From Candidatus Saccharicenans sp. (GTDB lineage: Bacteria > Acidobacteriota > Aminicenantia > Aminicenantales > Saccharicenantaceae), in contig JANLGB010000010.1 in assembly GCA_024653405.1 (NCBI GenBank), positions 6,274 through 20,576 of the forward strand: a DNA stretch of 14,303 bases, given 5' to 3'. Below the pieces are notes generated by a model. The model worked only from the letters and a program-made list of their open reading frames with translations. It did no database searches and had not been told where the DNA came from. Positions 7,401 through 13,580 of this stretch are shown one piece after another; the stretch's first letter is position 1; each line of letters begins with the position of its first letter. Both the position numbers and the translations under genes were made by a program.

Positions 7401-8569
7401 AGGGCCTTAGGGCTTTCTATTTCATTATCGAGGTAAACCAGGGGAAAAGTTCCTCCGGCGGTTTCCAACACCAGCCTGGTGGTTAGCTGCCACAGGAAGC
7501 GGCCGCTAAAATCGGAAGGAATGATGACCATGGTTTCCAGGCCGTCGGCAATTCCATCTCCGTTCCGGTCGACATAAAAACCCTTGGTGGTAAAAATTTC
7601 TGTCAGGTCGAACTGCCTGGGTTTTTCTGGAACCCTCGGAATTTCTTTGAAGGCCGGCGTCAGCAACCGCTTGGAGGAGCCGGGCCGGGGCAGGCTCAGC
7701 CGGTCGGTTTTCCCGGGTGCCCGCAGGAGAAAATCCAGGCTGGCCAGAGCTGGGTAGGATAAGATTTCTGTCCGCAGCCCGCGGTCACGGTCCTGGGCCA
7801 GGTGGCGAAGGGCGGCGGCAGCTTGTTCCAGCTCGGCGGTCTGCCGGAAATTCAAACTCAGGCTGAGGCAGCTGATCTCGCCGGCGGCCTCAAAATTCAG
7901 GGAATTGAGGCCCGGGGGGAGGCCCTTGACCAGGGGAAAGTTATAGAGCAACCTAGTGACAGTCAGGCTTTCAGCCGGGGCCTCGGCCTGCTGCAGAAAG
8001 TGTTCGAGGTCTTGCTCCAGTTTTTGGTAGGTATGGCCAGCTTCCCGTCCCCAGATTTCCCAGAAATAGGGCCAGCGCAGGAAGAAGGCCCGCCCGGTCC
8101 GGAGCAGGGCTTCCGGCGAACCGGCCAGGCAGATAATTCCCTGGCGTCCCTGGTGCTTGAAGACAACCACCAGTCCCTGGTTGGCCTTAAGGCCGGCCAG
8201 GTCGATTTTTTCTTCTTCAATTATTTTTCGGCTCAGTTTCAGCCGAGAGCCGATCAGCACCGGGTTTTTCAAGCTGGCCAGATTCCTGATTTCCGATTCG
8301 CGATGTACCAGGTCAAAGTTCAGAGCCAGGCTTTCCAGGTTGACCCTGGCCGCCAGGTCTGAAGCCAGGGCCAGCTCCTCGGCCAGCGGTTCATCGGGAA
8401 TGATGATGGCCAGCTCCAGGCTGTCGGTTAAGCCATCACCGTCTTTATCCAGCAGGCTGGTTCCGGGTCGCAGGAGATTGCCGGGATGGAATTCCTGGGC
8501 TGTGACCGGTCCGGCCAGAAACATGATGAGGCTGATGGATATTAGAGAAAAGGAAATCTTTTTGATCAT
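4433..8569 (-). CDS. Large secreted M14-family zinc carboxypeptidase with duplicated calcium-loop modules
   Basis: This protein has 1378 residues. A signal peptide (MIKKISFSL, cleavage VTA|Q after residue 24) exports it. Module 1 starts with the EF-hand/thrombospondin-type calcium loop DKDGDGLTDSLE (41-52), module 2 with DRNGDGIADGLE (334-345). Both loops run into a strand ending IIIP or VIIP, then an alpha/beta segment with PVLIG/PILLG and a helix ending FFLRWPYF/LGKRFPYL. Residues about 600-1020 are unassigned. The C-terminal domain (about 1030-1378) is an M14 metallopeptidase: FEGRPVAVVEV (GRP at 1056-1058), zinc ligands HANE (H1091, E1094), NPDG (1130-1133) and third ligand LHG (H1194). 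The general-base Glu is probably in TLVEETP (E1313/E1314), about 120 residues after H1194 and less certain. It likely trims C-terminal residues from peptides at the cell surface or outside. Start: ATG 8569 has GGAGAGGG five bases upstream; the frame runs open to 8698, but that N-terminus would bury the signal peptide. Confidence 0.85.
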   Translation of the reverse strand: MIKKISFSLISISLIMFLAGPVTAQEFHPGNLLRPGTSLLDKDGDGLTDSLELAIIIPDEPLAEELALASDLAARVNLESLALNFDLVHRESEIRNLASLKNPVLIGSRLKLSRKIIEEEKIDLAGLKANQGLVVVFKHQGRQGIICLAGSPEALLRTGRAFFLRWPYFWEIWGREAGHTYQKLEQDLEHFLQQAEAPAESLTVTRLLYNFPLVKGLPPGLNSLNFEAAGEISCLSLSLNFRQTAELEQAAAALRHLAQDRDRGLRTEILSYPALASLDFLLRAPGKTDRLSLPRPGSSKRLLTPAFKEIPRVPEKPRQFDLTEIFTTKGFYVDRNGDGIADGLETMVIIPSDFSGRFLWQLTTRLVLETAGGTFPLVYLDNEIESPKALVTPILLGQNALARELSQKGKLVIPELAPGQGLIKMLSAAPGSSDSLFLTAASSAALDKTLEYLGKRFPYLTEYKKGEPEISLVKDELEKFLEGKNGAAESYFYNRLAEELKKLSRQQLENLELTLVLPQENPGFGEALENLIRRELPGTDLKLSLTSMNQPAAVLSGAKQWEWEGEEALKLVEKTLASVDNHSEVRISLGLSESPAVRQKLQQEIERLLLSRQLRGEVEVLSAYKPGFFWLTEKILPRLKNKAVGRILIRFAESLDLIGERTKRFYTDPNRWLQELYPVDEILAAELGLSVKNIQFEKKPAAGEIYEVQAFDSGDNLLLEDSFSPRTRDIPYLQLWPGWGSVAITTGWCRVSQGDRVLIENTVATDPERFWDFYQAEILKPLQQFVLKKTGNEPTFSKQPYFKRLLVELWLSEPDYRLGLDEEIISSLEALHDEIYFDTLDFLRAITGWSEEDLGLPADASRSSAPGNVLPVIHPSSEGQAPRVNFVLEDFQARQPKMVLSWKLPGQPPAQKSYEFNRIKPRSLRLDEIIYDSSRARLYSAGLSLQLEKEADYTLVCSLVETFQELRRAGLNRQFFSLPGLDGLKLKIQHQEQSLEKIIPLFPPDKSAAANAKLRGEVVTVPTDRILGPEDCWQIAENLARYPAIRSYTGGYSFEGRPVAVVEVFLPEGQYVSRPRLITLKPSLHLTARQHANEVSSTNYSLKFAELLATDGDYQPFLKKLSVVIQPIENPDGAALALDLWKNEPFHSLHAGRYSALGVEIGYQVGLSQPLLPEARVRSRLTAEWQPDIYLNLHGYPSHEWVQLFSGYSPFLFRDYWIPKGWFTYFRQLSLNIYRPYREAAEALKKILIEEMNSSPEILSSNEKFYARYERWARRWSPFVSPLEIYDGLNIFARRQSSSENRLNQRSQMTLVEETPEVMDETAIGPWLDFLCRQGLTYLKAHARYLASLSFDIDVIEEEAQNRIRIEFQRRRPGLAGK

Positions 8570-8680
8570 CTTAACCCTCTCCATCCTGAATTTTATCACT
8601 TGCGCCTCATCGGCCATAGAAAAATTTATGCCAGCAGCAGCCGCCGGGTCTGGCCTGAGCCGGAGGATTTCAATTTTCAT

Positions 8681-8709
8681 TTGTATTAAGCCTGGCAACC
8701 GGGGATAAT
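8681..8709 (+). promoter_or_regulatory. Possible promoter of the GH97 gene
   Basis: In the 245-base gap between the divergent M14 and GH97 genes, TTGTAT (8681-8686) and GATAAT (8704-8709) are separated by exactly 17 bases. The -10 matches five of six consensus bases and the -35 three of six. It would give a leader of roughly 100 bases. No clear promoter for the opposite M14 gene was found in the same gap. Confidence 0.35.
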
Positions 8710-8814
8710 ATTTTCGGGTCGTTCCGAGATAACCAGGGTTTAAGGACGACTAAGATTGAGAAGGCTCGGCCCGAATAGAGAACGGTGGCTTAAGTTCGGC
8801 TGGAAGGAGGCCTT

Positions 8815-10812
8815 ATGAAAAAGAGCGTCATTTTAATCCTGATAATCTTTTTCCTGTCAGGTTTCTGGACTGGCGACGGGCTCCAAGGCCAGGGGCAGGC
8901 TTCGAATGTCCTCTCCCTGACTTCGCCCAATAACCGGCTCGAAGTAAAAATTGGGCTCAGGGAACAGATTGCCTATTCTGTTTATTTTGATGGCCGTCCA
9001 ATCCTGGCTTCCTCGCCCATCTCCCTGACCATAAATGATAATGTGGTTCTAGGAAGAAGACCGGTGCTGGAAAATGCCGCCCGAAGCAAAAATGATGAAA
9101 CCATCAATCCTCCGGTCAAGGAAAAGAGAGCCCTAATCAGGGATAGGTATAACCAGGTTAACCTCAAATTCCGGGGAAATTTCGGAGTGATATTCAGGGC
9201 TTACGATGACGGGGTGGCCTACCGTTTCTATACCGGTTACCGGGTGCCGATCAAGGTTCGCTCGGAGCAGGCTACGTTCAACTTTCCCGAAAACTATTCA
9301 GTTTACATTCCTTTTACCAGGAGCTTTCACACTTCCTTTGAAAGCAATTATAGCTATCTGCCATTAAAAGAAGTCGGCCAGCAGAGGTTTGGCTTGGCCC
9401 CGGTGGTGGTAGAGATACCGGATGGCCCGAAGGTAGCTATAACCGAGGTTGACCTGGACGATTACCCGGGTATGTTCCTGACCGGGGCAGACCAGGGTGG
9501 GACCGGGCTGCTGGGCAAGTTTGCTCCTTATCCACTCGAAGAAAAGCTGCGGGAAAAAAGCGACCGAGAGCTGGAAGTGGTCAAAGGAGCCGATTACATT
9601 GCCGAGACCAGGGGCAATCGCCACTATCCCTGGAGGCTGATAGTTGTGGCTGAAAAGGATGCCGACCTTATCGCCACCGACATCGTCTATCGACTTTCAC
9701 CGCCGCTCGAAATCAAGGATACCTCGTGGATCAAACCAGGCAAGGTGGCCTGGGATTGGTGGAATGCCAATAATATTTACGGCGTTGACTTCAAGGCCGG
9801 GATTAATACCGATACCTATAAGTATTATATTGATTTCGCCTCAAGGTATGGGATCGAATACATCATCCTGGACGAGGGCTGGTCTGACCCGGCCGACCTG
9901 TTTAAGGTGAATCCAGAAATCAATCTGGAAGAATTGGTCCGTTACGGCCAGCAGAAGAATGTCGGCCTGATCCTGTGGTGTGTCTGGCTGACTCTTGACC
10001 GCCAACTGGAGCGGGCGTTGGATTATTTCCAGAAGATAGGGATCAAGGGTATCAAGGTGGATTTCATGGACCGCGACGACCAGAAGATGGTTAATTTCTA
10101 CCGGCGCTGCGCCGCAGCCGCTGCCAGTCGCCGGCTGCTGGTTGATTTTCACGGGGCCCACAAGCCGGTGGGCCTGAGGCGGGCTTTCCCTAACATCTTG
10201 ACCAAGGAAGGGGTGATGGGGTTGGAGTACAGCAAGTGGAGCAACCTGGTCAGTCCCGACCATGACCTGATGCTGCCCTTCACCCGGATGCTGGCCGGTC
10301 CGCTGGATTACACTCCCGGGGCCATGCGCAACGCCCAGGAAAAGCAGTTTAGGGCAGTGTTTGATGTGCCCATGAGTCAGGGAACCAGGTGTCATCAGTT
10401 GGCCATGTATGTCGTTTACGAATCGCCGCTTCAGATGCTGTGCGATTCGCCCTCCGCCTATCTCCGGGAGCCTGAAATGATGGAATTCCTGGCCGGGGTG
10501 CCGACCGTCTGGGACGAAACCGTAGTGCTGGAAGCCAAAATCGGCGATTACGTTGTGGTGGCCAGGAAGAGTGGGGATTCCTGGTACCTGGGAGCCATGA
10601 CCGACTGGAGCCCCAGGGAGTTTGAACTGAAGCTGGACTTCCTGGAGCCCGGTCGTCTGTGGACTGCTGACCTCTGGCTGGACGGGACTAACGTTTCCCG
10701 TTTTGCCTCAGACTTTAGCCGTAAGACCATTAAGATAGCCTCGGGTGAACCCCTAAAATTGAGCCTGGGCCCGGGCGGCGGAGCCGTAGCCAGGTTTACC
10801 CCGGCCAAATGA
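8815..10812 (+). CDS. Glycoside hydrolase family 97, retaining (alpha-galactosidase-like) subtype
   Basis: This 665-residue secreted enzyme has a signal peptide at the N-terminus (MKKSVILILIIFFLSGFW, no lipobox). Residues about 30-270 are the GH97 N-terminal beta-sandwich (LTSPNNRLEVKI, ISLTI). Residues about 280-560 are the (beta/alpha)8 barrel, with KVAWDWWN, YIILDEGW, GLILWCVW and GIKGIKVDFMDRDDQ; residues about 570-665 are the C-terminal beta domain (LGAMTDWSPREF). Asp416 in KVDFMDR and Glu471 in GLEY are 55 residues apart, the same spacing and almost the same numbers I recall for nucleophile D415 and acid/base E470 of the retaining Bacteroides alpha-galactosidase BtGH97b. Inverting SusB-type enzymes have Gly at the Asp position. 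The likely reaction is hydrolysis of terminal alpha-galactosides or alpha-glucosides outside the cytoplasm. Start ATG 8815 has GGAGG four bases upstream. No sugar transporter or regulator is adjacent. Confidence 0.9.
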   Translation: MKKSVILILIIFFLSGFWTGDGLQGQGQASNVLSLTSPNNRLEVKIGLREQIAYSVYFDGRPILASSPISLTINDNVVLGRRPVLENAARSKNDETINPPVKEKRALIRDRYNQVNLKFRGNFGVIFRAYDDGVAYRFYTGYRVPIKVRSEQATFNFPENYSVYIPFTRSFHTSFESNYSYLPLKEVGQQRFGLAPVVVEIPDGPKVAITEVDLDDYPGMFLTGADQGGTGLLGKFAPYPLEEKLREKSDRELEVVKGADYIAETRGNRHYPWRLIVVAEKDADLIATDIVYRLSPPLEIKDTSWIKPGKVAWDWWNANNIYGVDFKAGINTDTYKYYIDFASRYGIEYIILDEGWSDPADLFKVNPEINLEELVRYGQQKNVGLILWCVWLTLDRQLERALDYFQKIGIKGIKVDFMDRDDQKMVNFYRRCAAAAASRRLLVDFHGAHKPVGLRRAFPNILTKEGVMGLEYSKWSNLVSPDHDLMLPFTRMLAGPLDYTPGAMRNAQEKQFRAVFDVPMSQGTRCHQLAMYVVYESPLQMLCDSPSAYLREPEMMEFLAGVPTVWDETVVLEAKIGDYVVVARKSGDSWYLGAMTDWSPREFELKLDFLEPGRLWTADLWLDGTNVSRFASDFSRKTIKIASGEPLKLSLGPGGGAVARFTPAK

Positions 10813-10976
10813 GCTTACAGCAGGATTGGCTCCGGGCCGGCTCCGGCCAAGCTGTGGCCCGACTCAAGACCGGCCTGTCAAGACCAAATATGAAAATATA
10901 TTCATATCTTACTGATAATTAATAACTTAGGCGTATTAGTGCTAGCCTCCCGAATGTATCCTCCTGGCTTGTTTTC

Positions 10977-10985
10977 TGCTATAAT
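10977..10985 (+). promoter_or_regulatory. Extended -10 promoter element
   Basis: TGCTATAAT contains a perfect TATAAT (10980-10985) with the extended TGn motif directly before it. The -35 position (around 10957-10962, TATCCT) is poor, as is usual for extended -10 promoters. It lies about 265 bases before the SpoIID-like gene, so it would make a long leader or a small RNA. Confidence 0.4.
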
Positions 10986-11049
10986 ATAGGTCGTTGAAGA
11001 AGCGGGCTTTTAGCTCTTTACGGGGCGTTTTCGGCTTCAGAAAAAGGCC

Positions 11050-11078
11050 TTGACATTCCCGGGGTTGAAGCTTAAATT
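11050..11078 (+). promoter_or_regulatory. Sigma70-type promoter for the SpoIID-like gene
   Basis: A perfect -35 TTGACA (11050-11055) is separated by exactly 17 bases from TAAATT (11073-11078), which matches four of six -10 positions. Transcription would start near 11085, leaving a leader of about 160 bases that contains the palindrome at 11093-11104. Confidence 0.5.
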
Positions 11079-11092
11079 AATAGCAAGGGAAC

Positions 11093-11104
11093 ACAATATA
11101 TTGT
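11093..11104. promoter_or_regulatory. Perfect 12-bp palindrome, possible operator
   Basis: ACAATATATTGT is a perfect palindrome centred between 11098 and 11099, about 20 bases downstream of the predicted -10 box of the promoter at 11050-11078. A dimeric repressor bound here could block initiation or early elongation. AT-rich palindromes of this length can also arise by chance. Confidence 0.3.
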
Positions 11105-11115
11105 ATAGGTTAAAA

Positions 11116-11223
11116 ATGGTAGACTATATTGCGGTCATGACAGATATAATTTTATCCTCAATAACGTCTTACTCGACCATCATCCCCCTATTCCCAGGCC
11201 TTAGCCGTTATAGCCTGAGATAA
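11116..11223 (+). CDS. Possible 35-codon leader ORF upstream of the SpoIID-like gene
   Basis: ATG 11116 opens a 35-residue frame (MVDYIAVMTDIILSSI..., ending LFPGLSRYSLR) with TAA at 11221-11223. A weak AGG (11107-11109) lies six bases upstream, and the main gene starts 25 bases after the stop. It lies wholly in the predicted leader. I recognise no family, and a frame this short could occur by chance. Confidence 0.15.
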   Translation: MVDYIAVMTDIILSSITSYSTIIPLFPGLSRYSLR

Positions 11224-11248
11224 GAATAGAAGGATAAAACAGCTTAAA

Positions 11249-13477
11249 ATGAGAAAAATCAGAGCTTTAAAATATTTCCTGGCTGCTTTTCTGACCCTGT
11301 TTTTTATAGCCGGGAAACCGCCTAAATTCGGCGGCGAGAGCAATTTTTTCCAGGGTTTTGTCATACCCCAGCCGGTAGTCAAGGTCGGGTTGATGGTCGG
11401 CCTGAAGCAGGCCACGATCAGTTCTTCCTCGGGCATGAAAGTCTATGAAATCGGCCGGGAATACCGCCTGCTGGAGGAAGACGCCGAAGAAGTGGTGATC
11501 AAAGTTGAAAAAGAAAAATTGACAGAAAAATTCGTTTTGCTGGTCGGCCAGACCAGCGATCGTCAGGAAGCCGAGTTGCTGGCGGCTGAGCTCAGCCAGA
11601 AGCTGATAGGCCAGGTCCTGGTAGAAGAAAAGGTTGAAGGGGACAACACCCTTTATCAGGTCAAGTATGGTGAATTCCTCACCCGGGGGCAAGCCCTGCA
11701 ATCCATCCAGAAGCTGGAGCAGCTTGGCTTTAAAGATATCTGGATCATTCGAGAAATAGTCAGCCTGCCGGAGCCCGGTAATATCTGGCTGCAGATTGAC
11801 CATCGGATTCAATCTTTTAATAAGGAAGCCGACCTCTATTTTATTCCGGCTTTTCCCGAGAGCTTTCTCCAGCTTAATGGCCGCAGCTACCGTGGACTCT
11901 TCCAGGCAAAGAATACCGACCGGGGGTTGACCCTGATCAACATTCTGAACCTGGAAGATTACCTCAAGGGCGTGGTCCCGCTGGAAATGTCTCCCAATAT
12001 CTTCAATGCCCTGGAAGCGCTCAAGGCCCAGGCCGTGGCCGCCAGGACTTATGCCCTGAAGAATATCGGCCGAAATAGCAACCTGGGCTTTGACTTAACT
12101 GATACTCAGAGTTCCCAGGTCTACGGCGGGCTGTCGGCCGAGCACCCGCTGAGCAACCGGGCCGTGGAGGAAACAGCCGGAGAAGTCATTGTTTATAAGA
12201 ATCAACTGATCAATGCCCTTTATACCAGCACCTGCGGTGGTCAGACTGAAGATGCCGAAAAGGTCTTTTCCGGCCGGCCGGTGCCTTACCTCAAGAGTGT
12301 CAGCTGCTCCCATGAGAAACAGCCAGAATGGCGGCTGCAGACTATCAGGGATTATCCCGAACTGAGAATCAAGGAGCGGGATATCCTGGCCGAAGTTTTG
12401 CCCTTGCTGGCTTCTGGAATTATCGACTTTCACTCTCCGGCTGATTATTTCAGCCAGCCGGTCTCCGGAGAAGAAGTCGCCCGATATCTGGACCAGGTTA
12501 AGGGGATCAGAAAGATAAACCAGCCAGGATCAGACTTGGCCCTGGCCTCCTCCGGCGCCGTCAACTTCGTAGAATTGGCCCAGGCCCTGGTGAATTTCTT
12601 CGGCTGGCAGGATAAGACCAGCTTGCTGATTCTACCGGCCGAAGTTGACTTTCTTCTTCAGGGCCAACCCCGGGGCAAGGAGTTGAAAGAAAGCGACCGG
12701 CGAGCCCTGGCCTACCTACTGCAAGCTGGAATTTATCCAAATTACCTCAGGGATAATAACCTGTTCCGCCCGGTAACCAGGGCTGAGCTGGCCTTCATCC
12801 TGAAAAAATCCCTGAGCTGGCTGGAGGACCTTTATCACCAGGGGACTTTTCTGGCCAGAAAGGGTGAACAACTGGAAGTTTTAGAAGAGAACAGCCAGCG
12901 CCTGCTGCTATTCCCACCGGATAGCTATCTTCTGAGAAGGCTGGAAGATGGACTCTACCCGGCCCGTTCGCTCATCCTGCTGGGCGGGGAAAAAATAAGG
13001 TGGCTGGAACAAGACGGCCGGATCACCCTGCTCGAAGTGAGCTACCCGCCCAACACCAATGTTCTGGACCGCAGTTCTCGCCTTAACCGCTGGAATGTCC
13101 GAGTGGCTCGCAGTGAGCTGGAAAAAAACATCCTGAAATTCTATCCTCAAGCCGGCCGCCTGGTTGACCTCAAGGTGCTGCAGCGCGGTAAGTCCAACCG
13201 GGTCATAGAACTGCAGATACTGGGTGAAAAGGGCAGCGTGGTGGTCCAGGGCTTGAAGGTGAGATGGGTGTTGAACCTGAAGGATACCCTTTTTTCCATA
13301 GACCGGGAGTACGACCCTTCCGGCCAGCTCTCCCACTTTGTTTTCAGTGGCCGCGGCTGGGGCCATGGCGTCGGTCTCTGCCAGGTAGGTGCTTATGGCC
13401 TGGCTATTTCCGGGGCCAAGTACAGAGAGATTCTTACCCATTATTACCAGAACGTTAAGATCGAGAAAATTCACTGA
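11249..13477 (+). CDS. SpoIID/LytB-type peptidoglycan glycan-strand lytic enzyme with SPOR domain and SLH-like insertion
   Basis: This protein has 742 residues. A signal peptide or anchor spans residues 1-21 (LKYFLAAFLTLFFIAG). Residues about 94-169 resemble a SPOR domain (FVLLVGQTSDRQEAELLAAEL ... YQVKYGEF ... LGFKDIWII), which binds glycan strands stripped of stem peptides. The SpoIID domain follows at about 205-355: RGLFQAKN, LNLEDYLKGVVPLEMSP with likely catalytic Glu246, AQAVAARTYAL, the family's TCGGQTE (C329) and YLKSVSC (C353). Its C-terminal half holds GRGWGHGVGLCQ (701-712). Between them lies an enlarged insertion (about 356-600) with an SLH-like motif at 483-525 (LLQAGIYPNYL ... 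FRPVTRAELAFILKKSL). SpoIID cleaves denuded glycan strands as a lytic transglycosylase; here it probably serves cell-wall remodelling or division, not sporulation. The start codon has only a distant AGGA (11231-11234), so translation initiation looks weak. uppP follows after 103 bases. Confidence 0.85.
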   Translation: MRKIRALKYFLAAFLTLFFIAGKPPKFGGESNFFQGFVIPQPVVKVGLMVGLKQATISSSSGMKVYEIGREYRLLEEDAEEVVIKVEKEKLTEKFVLLVGQTSDRQEAELLAAELSQKLIGQVLVEEKVEGDNTLYQVKYGEFLTRGQALQSIQKLEQLGFKDIWIIREIVSLPEPGNIWLQIDHRIQSFNKEADLYFIPAFPESFLQLNGRSYRGLFQAKNTDRGLTLINILNLEDYLKGVVPLEMSPNIFNALEALKAQAVAARTYALKNIGRNSNLGFDLTDTQSSQVYGGLSAEHPLSNRAVEETAGEVIVYKNQLINALYTSTCGGQTEDAEKVFSGRPVPYLKSVSCSHEKQPEWRLQTIRDYPELRIKERDILAEVLPLLASGIIDFHSPADYFSQPVSGEEVARYLDQVKGIRKINQPGSDLALASSGAVNFVELAQALVNFFGWQDKTSLLILPAEVDFLLQGQPRGKELKESDRRALAYLLQAGIYPNYLRDNNLFRPVTRAELAFILKKSLSWLEDLYHQGTFLARKGEQLEVLEENSQRLLLFPPDSYLLRRLEDGLYPARSLILLGGEKIRWLEQDGRITLLEVSYPPNTNVLDRSSRLNRWNVRVARSELEKNILKFYPQAGRLVDLKVLQRGKSNRVIELQILGEKGSVVVQGLKVRWVLNLKDTLFSIDREYDPSGQLSHFVFSGRGWGHGVGLCQVGAYGLAISGAKYREILTHYYQNVKIEKIH

Positions 13478-13497
13478 GGCCGACCGGCCGGTGATTT
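13471..13497 (+). terminator. Hairpin at the end of the SpoIID-like gene
   Basis: TCACT (13471-13475), a GA bulge and GGCC (13478-13481) pair with GGCCGGTGA (13486-13494) around loop GACC, followed by TTT. The stem contains the 10-bp palindrome ACCGGCCGGT (13483-13492) and spans the stop codon. The short T-run makes termination uncertain. Confidence 0.35.
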
Positions 13498-13506
13498 AAG
13501 TCGGGG

Positions 13507-13535
13507 TTGACAAAGGTTTCCATCCGTTGTAGAAG
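13507..13535 (+). promoter_or_regulatory. Sigma70-type promoter of uppP
   Basis: A perfect TTGACA (13507-13512) and TAGAAG (13530-13535, four of six consensus positions) are separated by exactly 17 bases. Transcription would start near 13542, about 40 bases before the uppP start codon. Confidence 0.5.
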
Positions 13536-13580
13536 TGATTTTCACGACTGATTGCTACCAGCCAGGAAAAGGTATAGTCG

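Larger units (their letters stand above)
10813..11248. other. 436-base intergenic region between GH97 and SpoIID-like genes
   Basis: No convincing gene is present. Near the GH97 end a direct repeat of GGCTCCGG (10828-10835 and 10839-10846) lies in a GC-rich stretch that can fold (TTGGC with GCCAA), but no T-run follows. An AT-rich inverted repeat pairs ATATGAA (10888-10894) with TTCATAT (10901-10907). Two promoter-like elements, a 12-bp palindrome and a 35-codon open frame follow; these are listed separately. Composition shifts from GC-rich coding to AT-rich, as expected of a regulatory region. Confidence 0.7.

Noticed and set aside
7802..8362. 186-codon plus-strand frame inside the M14 gene
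   Set aside because: It is antisense to the first calcium-loop module and has no domain or ribosome binding site that stands out.
8570..8698. N-terminal extension of the M14 protein by 43 residues
   Set aside because: The extension would put a typical signal peptide in the interior, while ATG 8569 has a strong Shine-Dalgarno at the right distance.
10992..11046. Possible small RNA with hairpin GAAGC...GCTTC after the extended -10
   Set aside because: The stem is only five pairs with a long loop and no T-run follows on the plus strand; the evidence is too thin to call an RNA gene.
11249..13477. SpoIID-like gene as a sign of sporulation
   Set aside because: SpoIID/LytB proteins occur widely in non-sporulating bacteria, and the surrounding genes (BamA, Skp, outer-membrane barrel) indicate a diderm without other sporulation genes in view.
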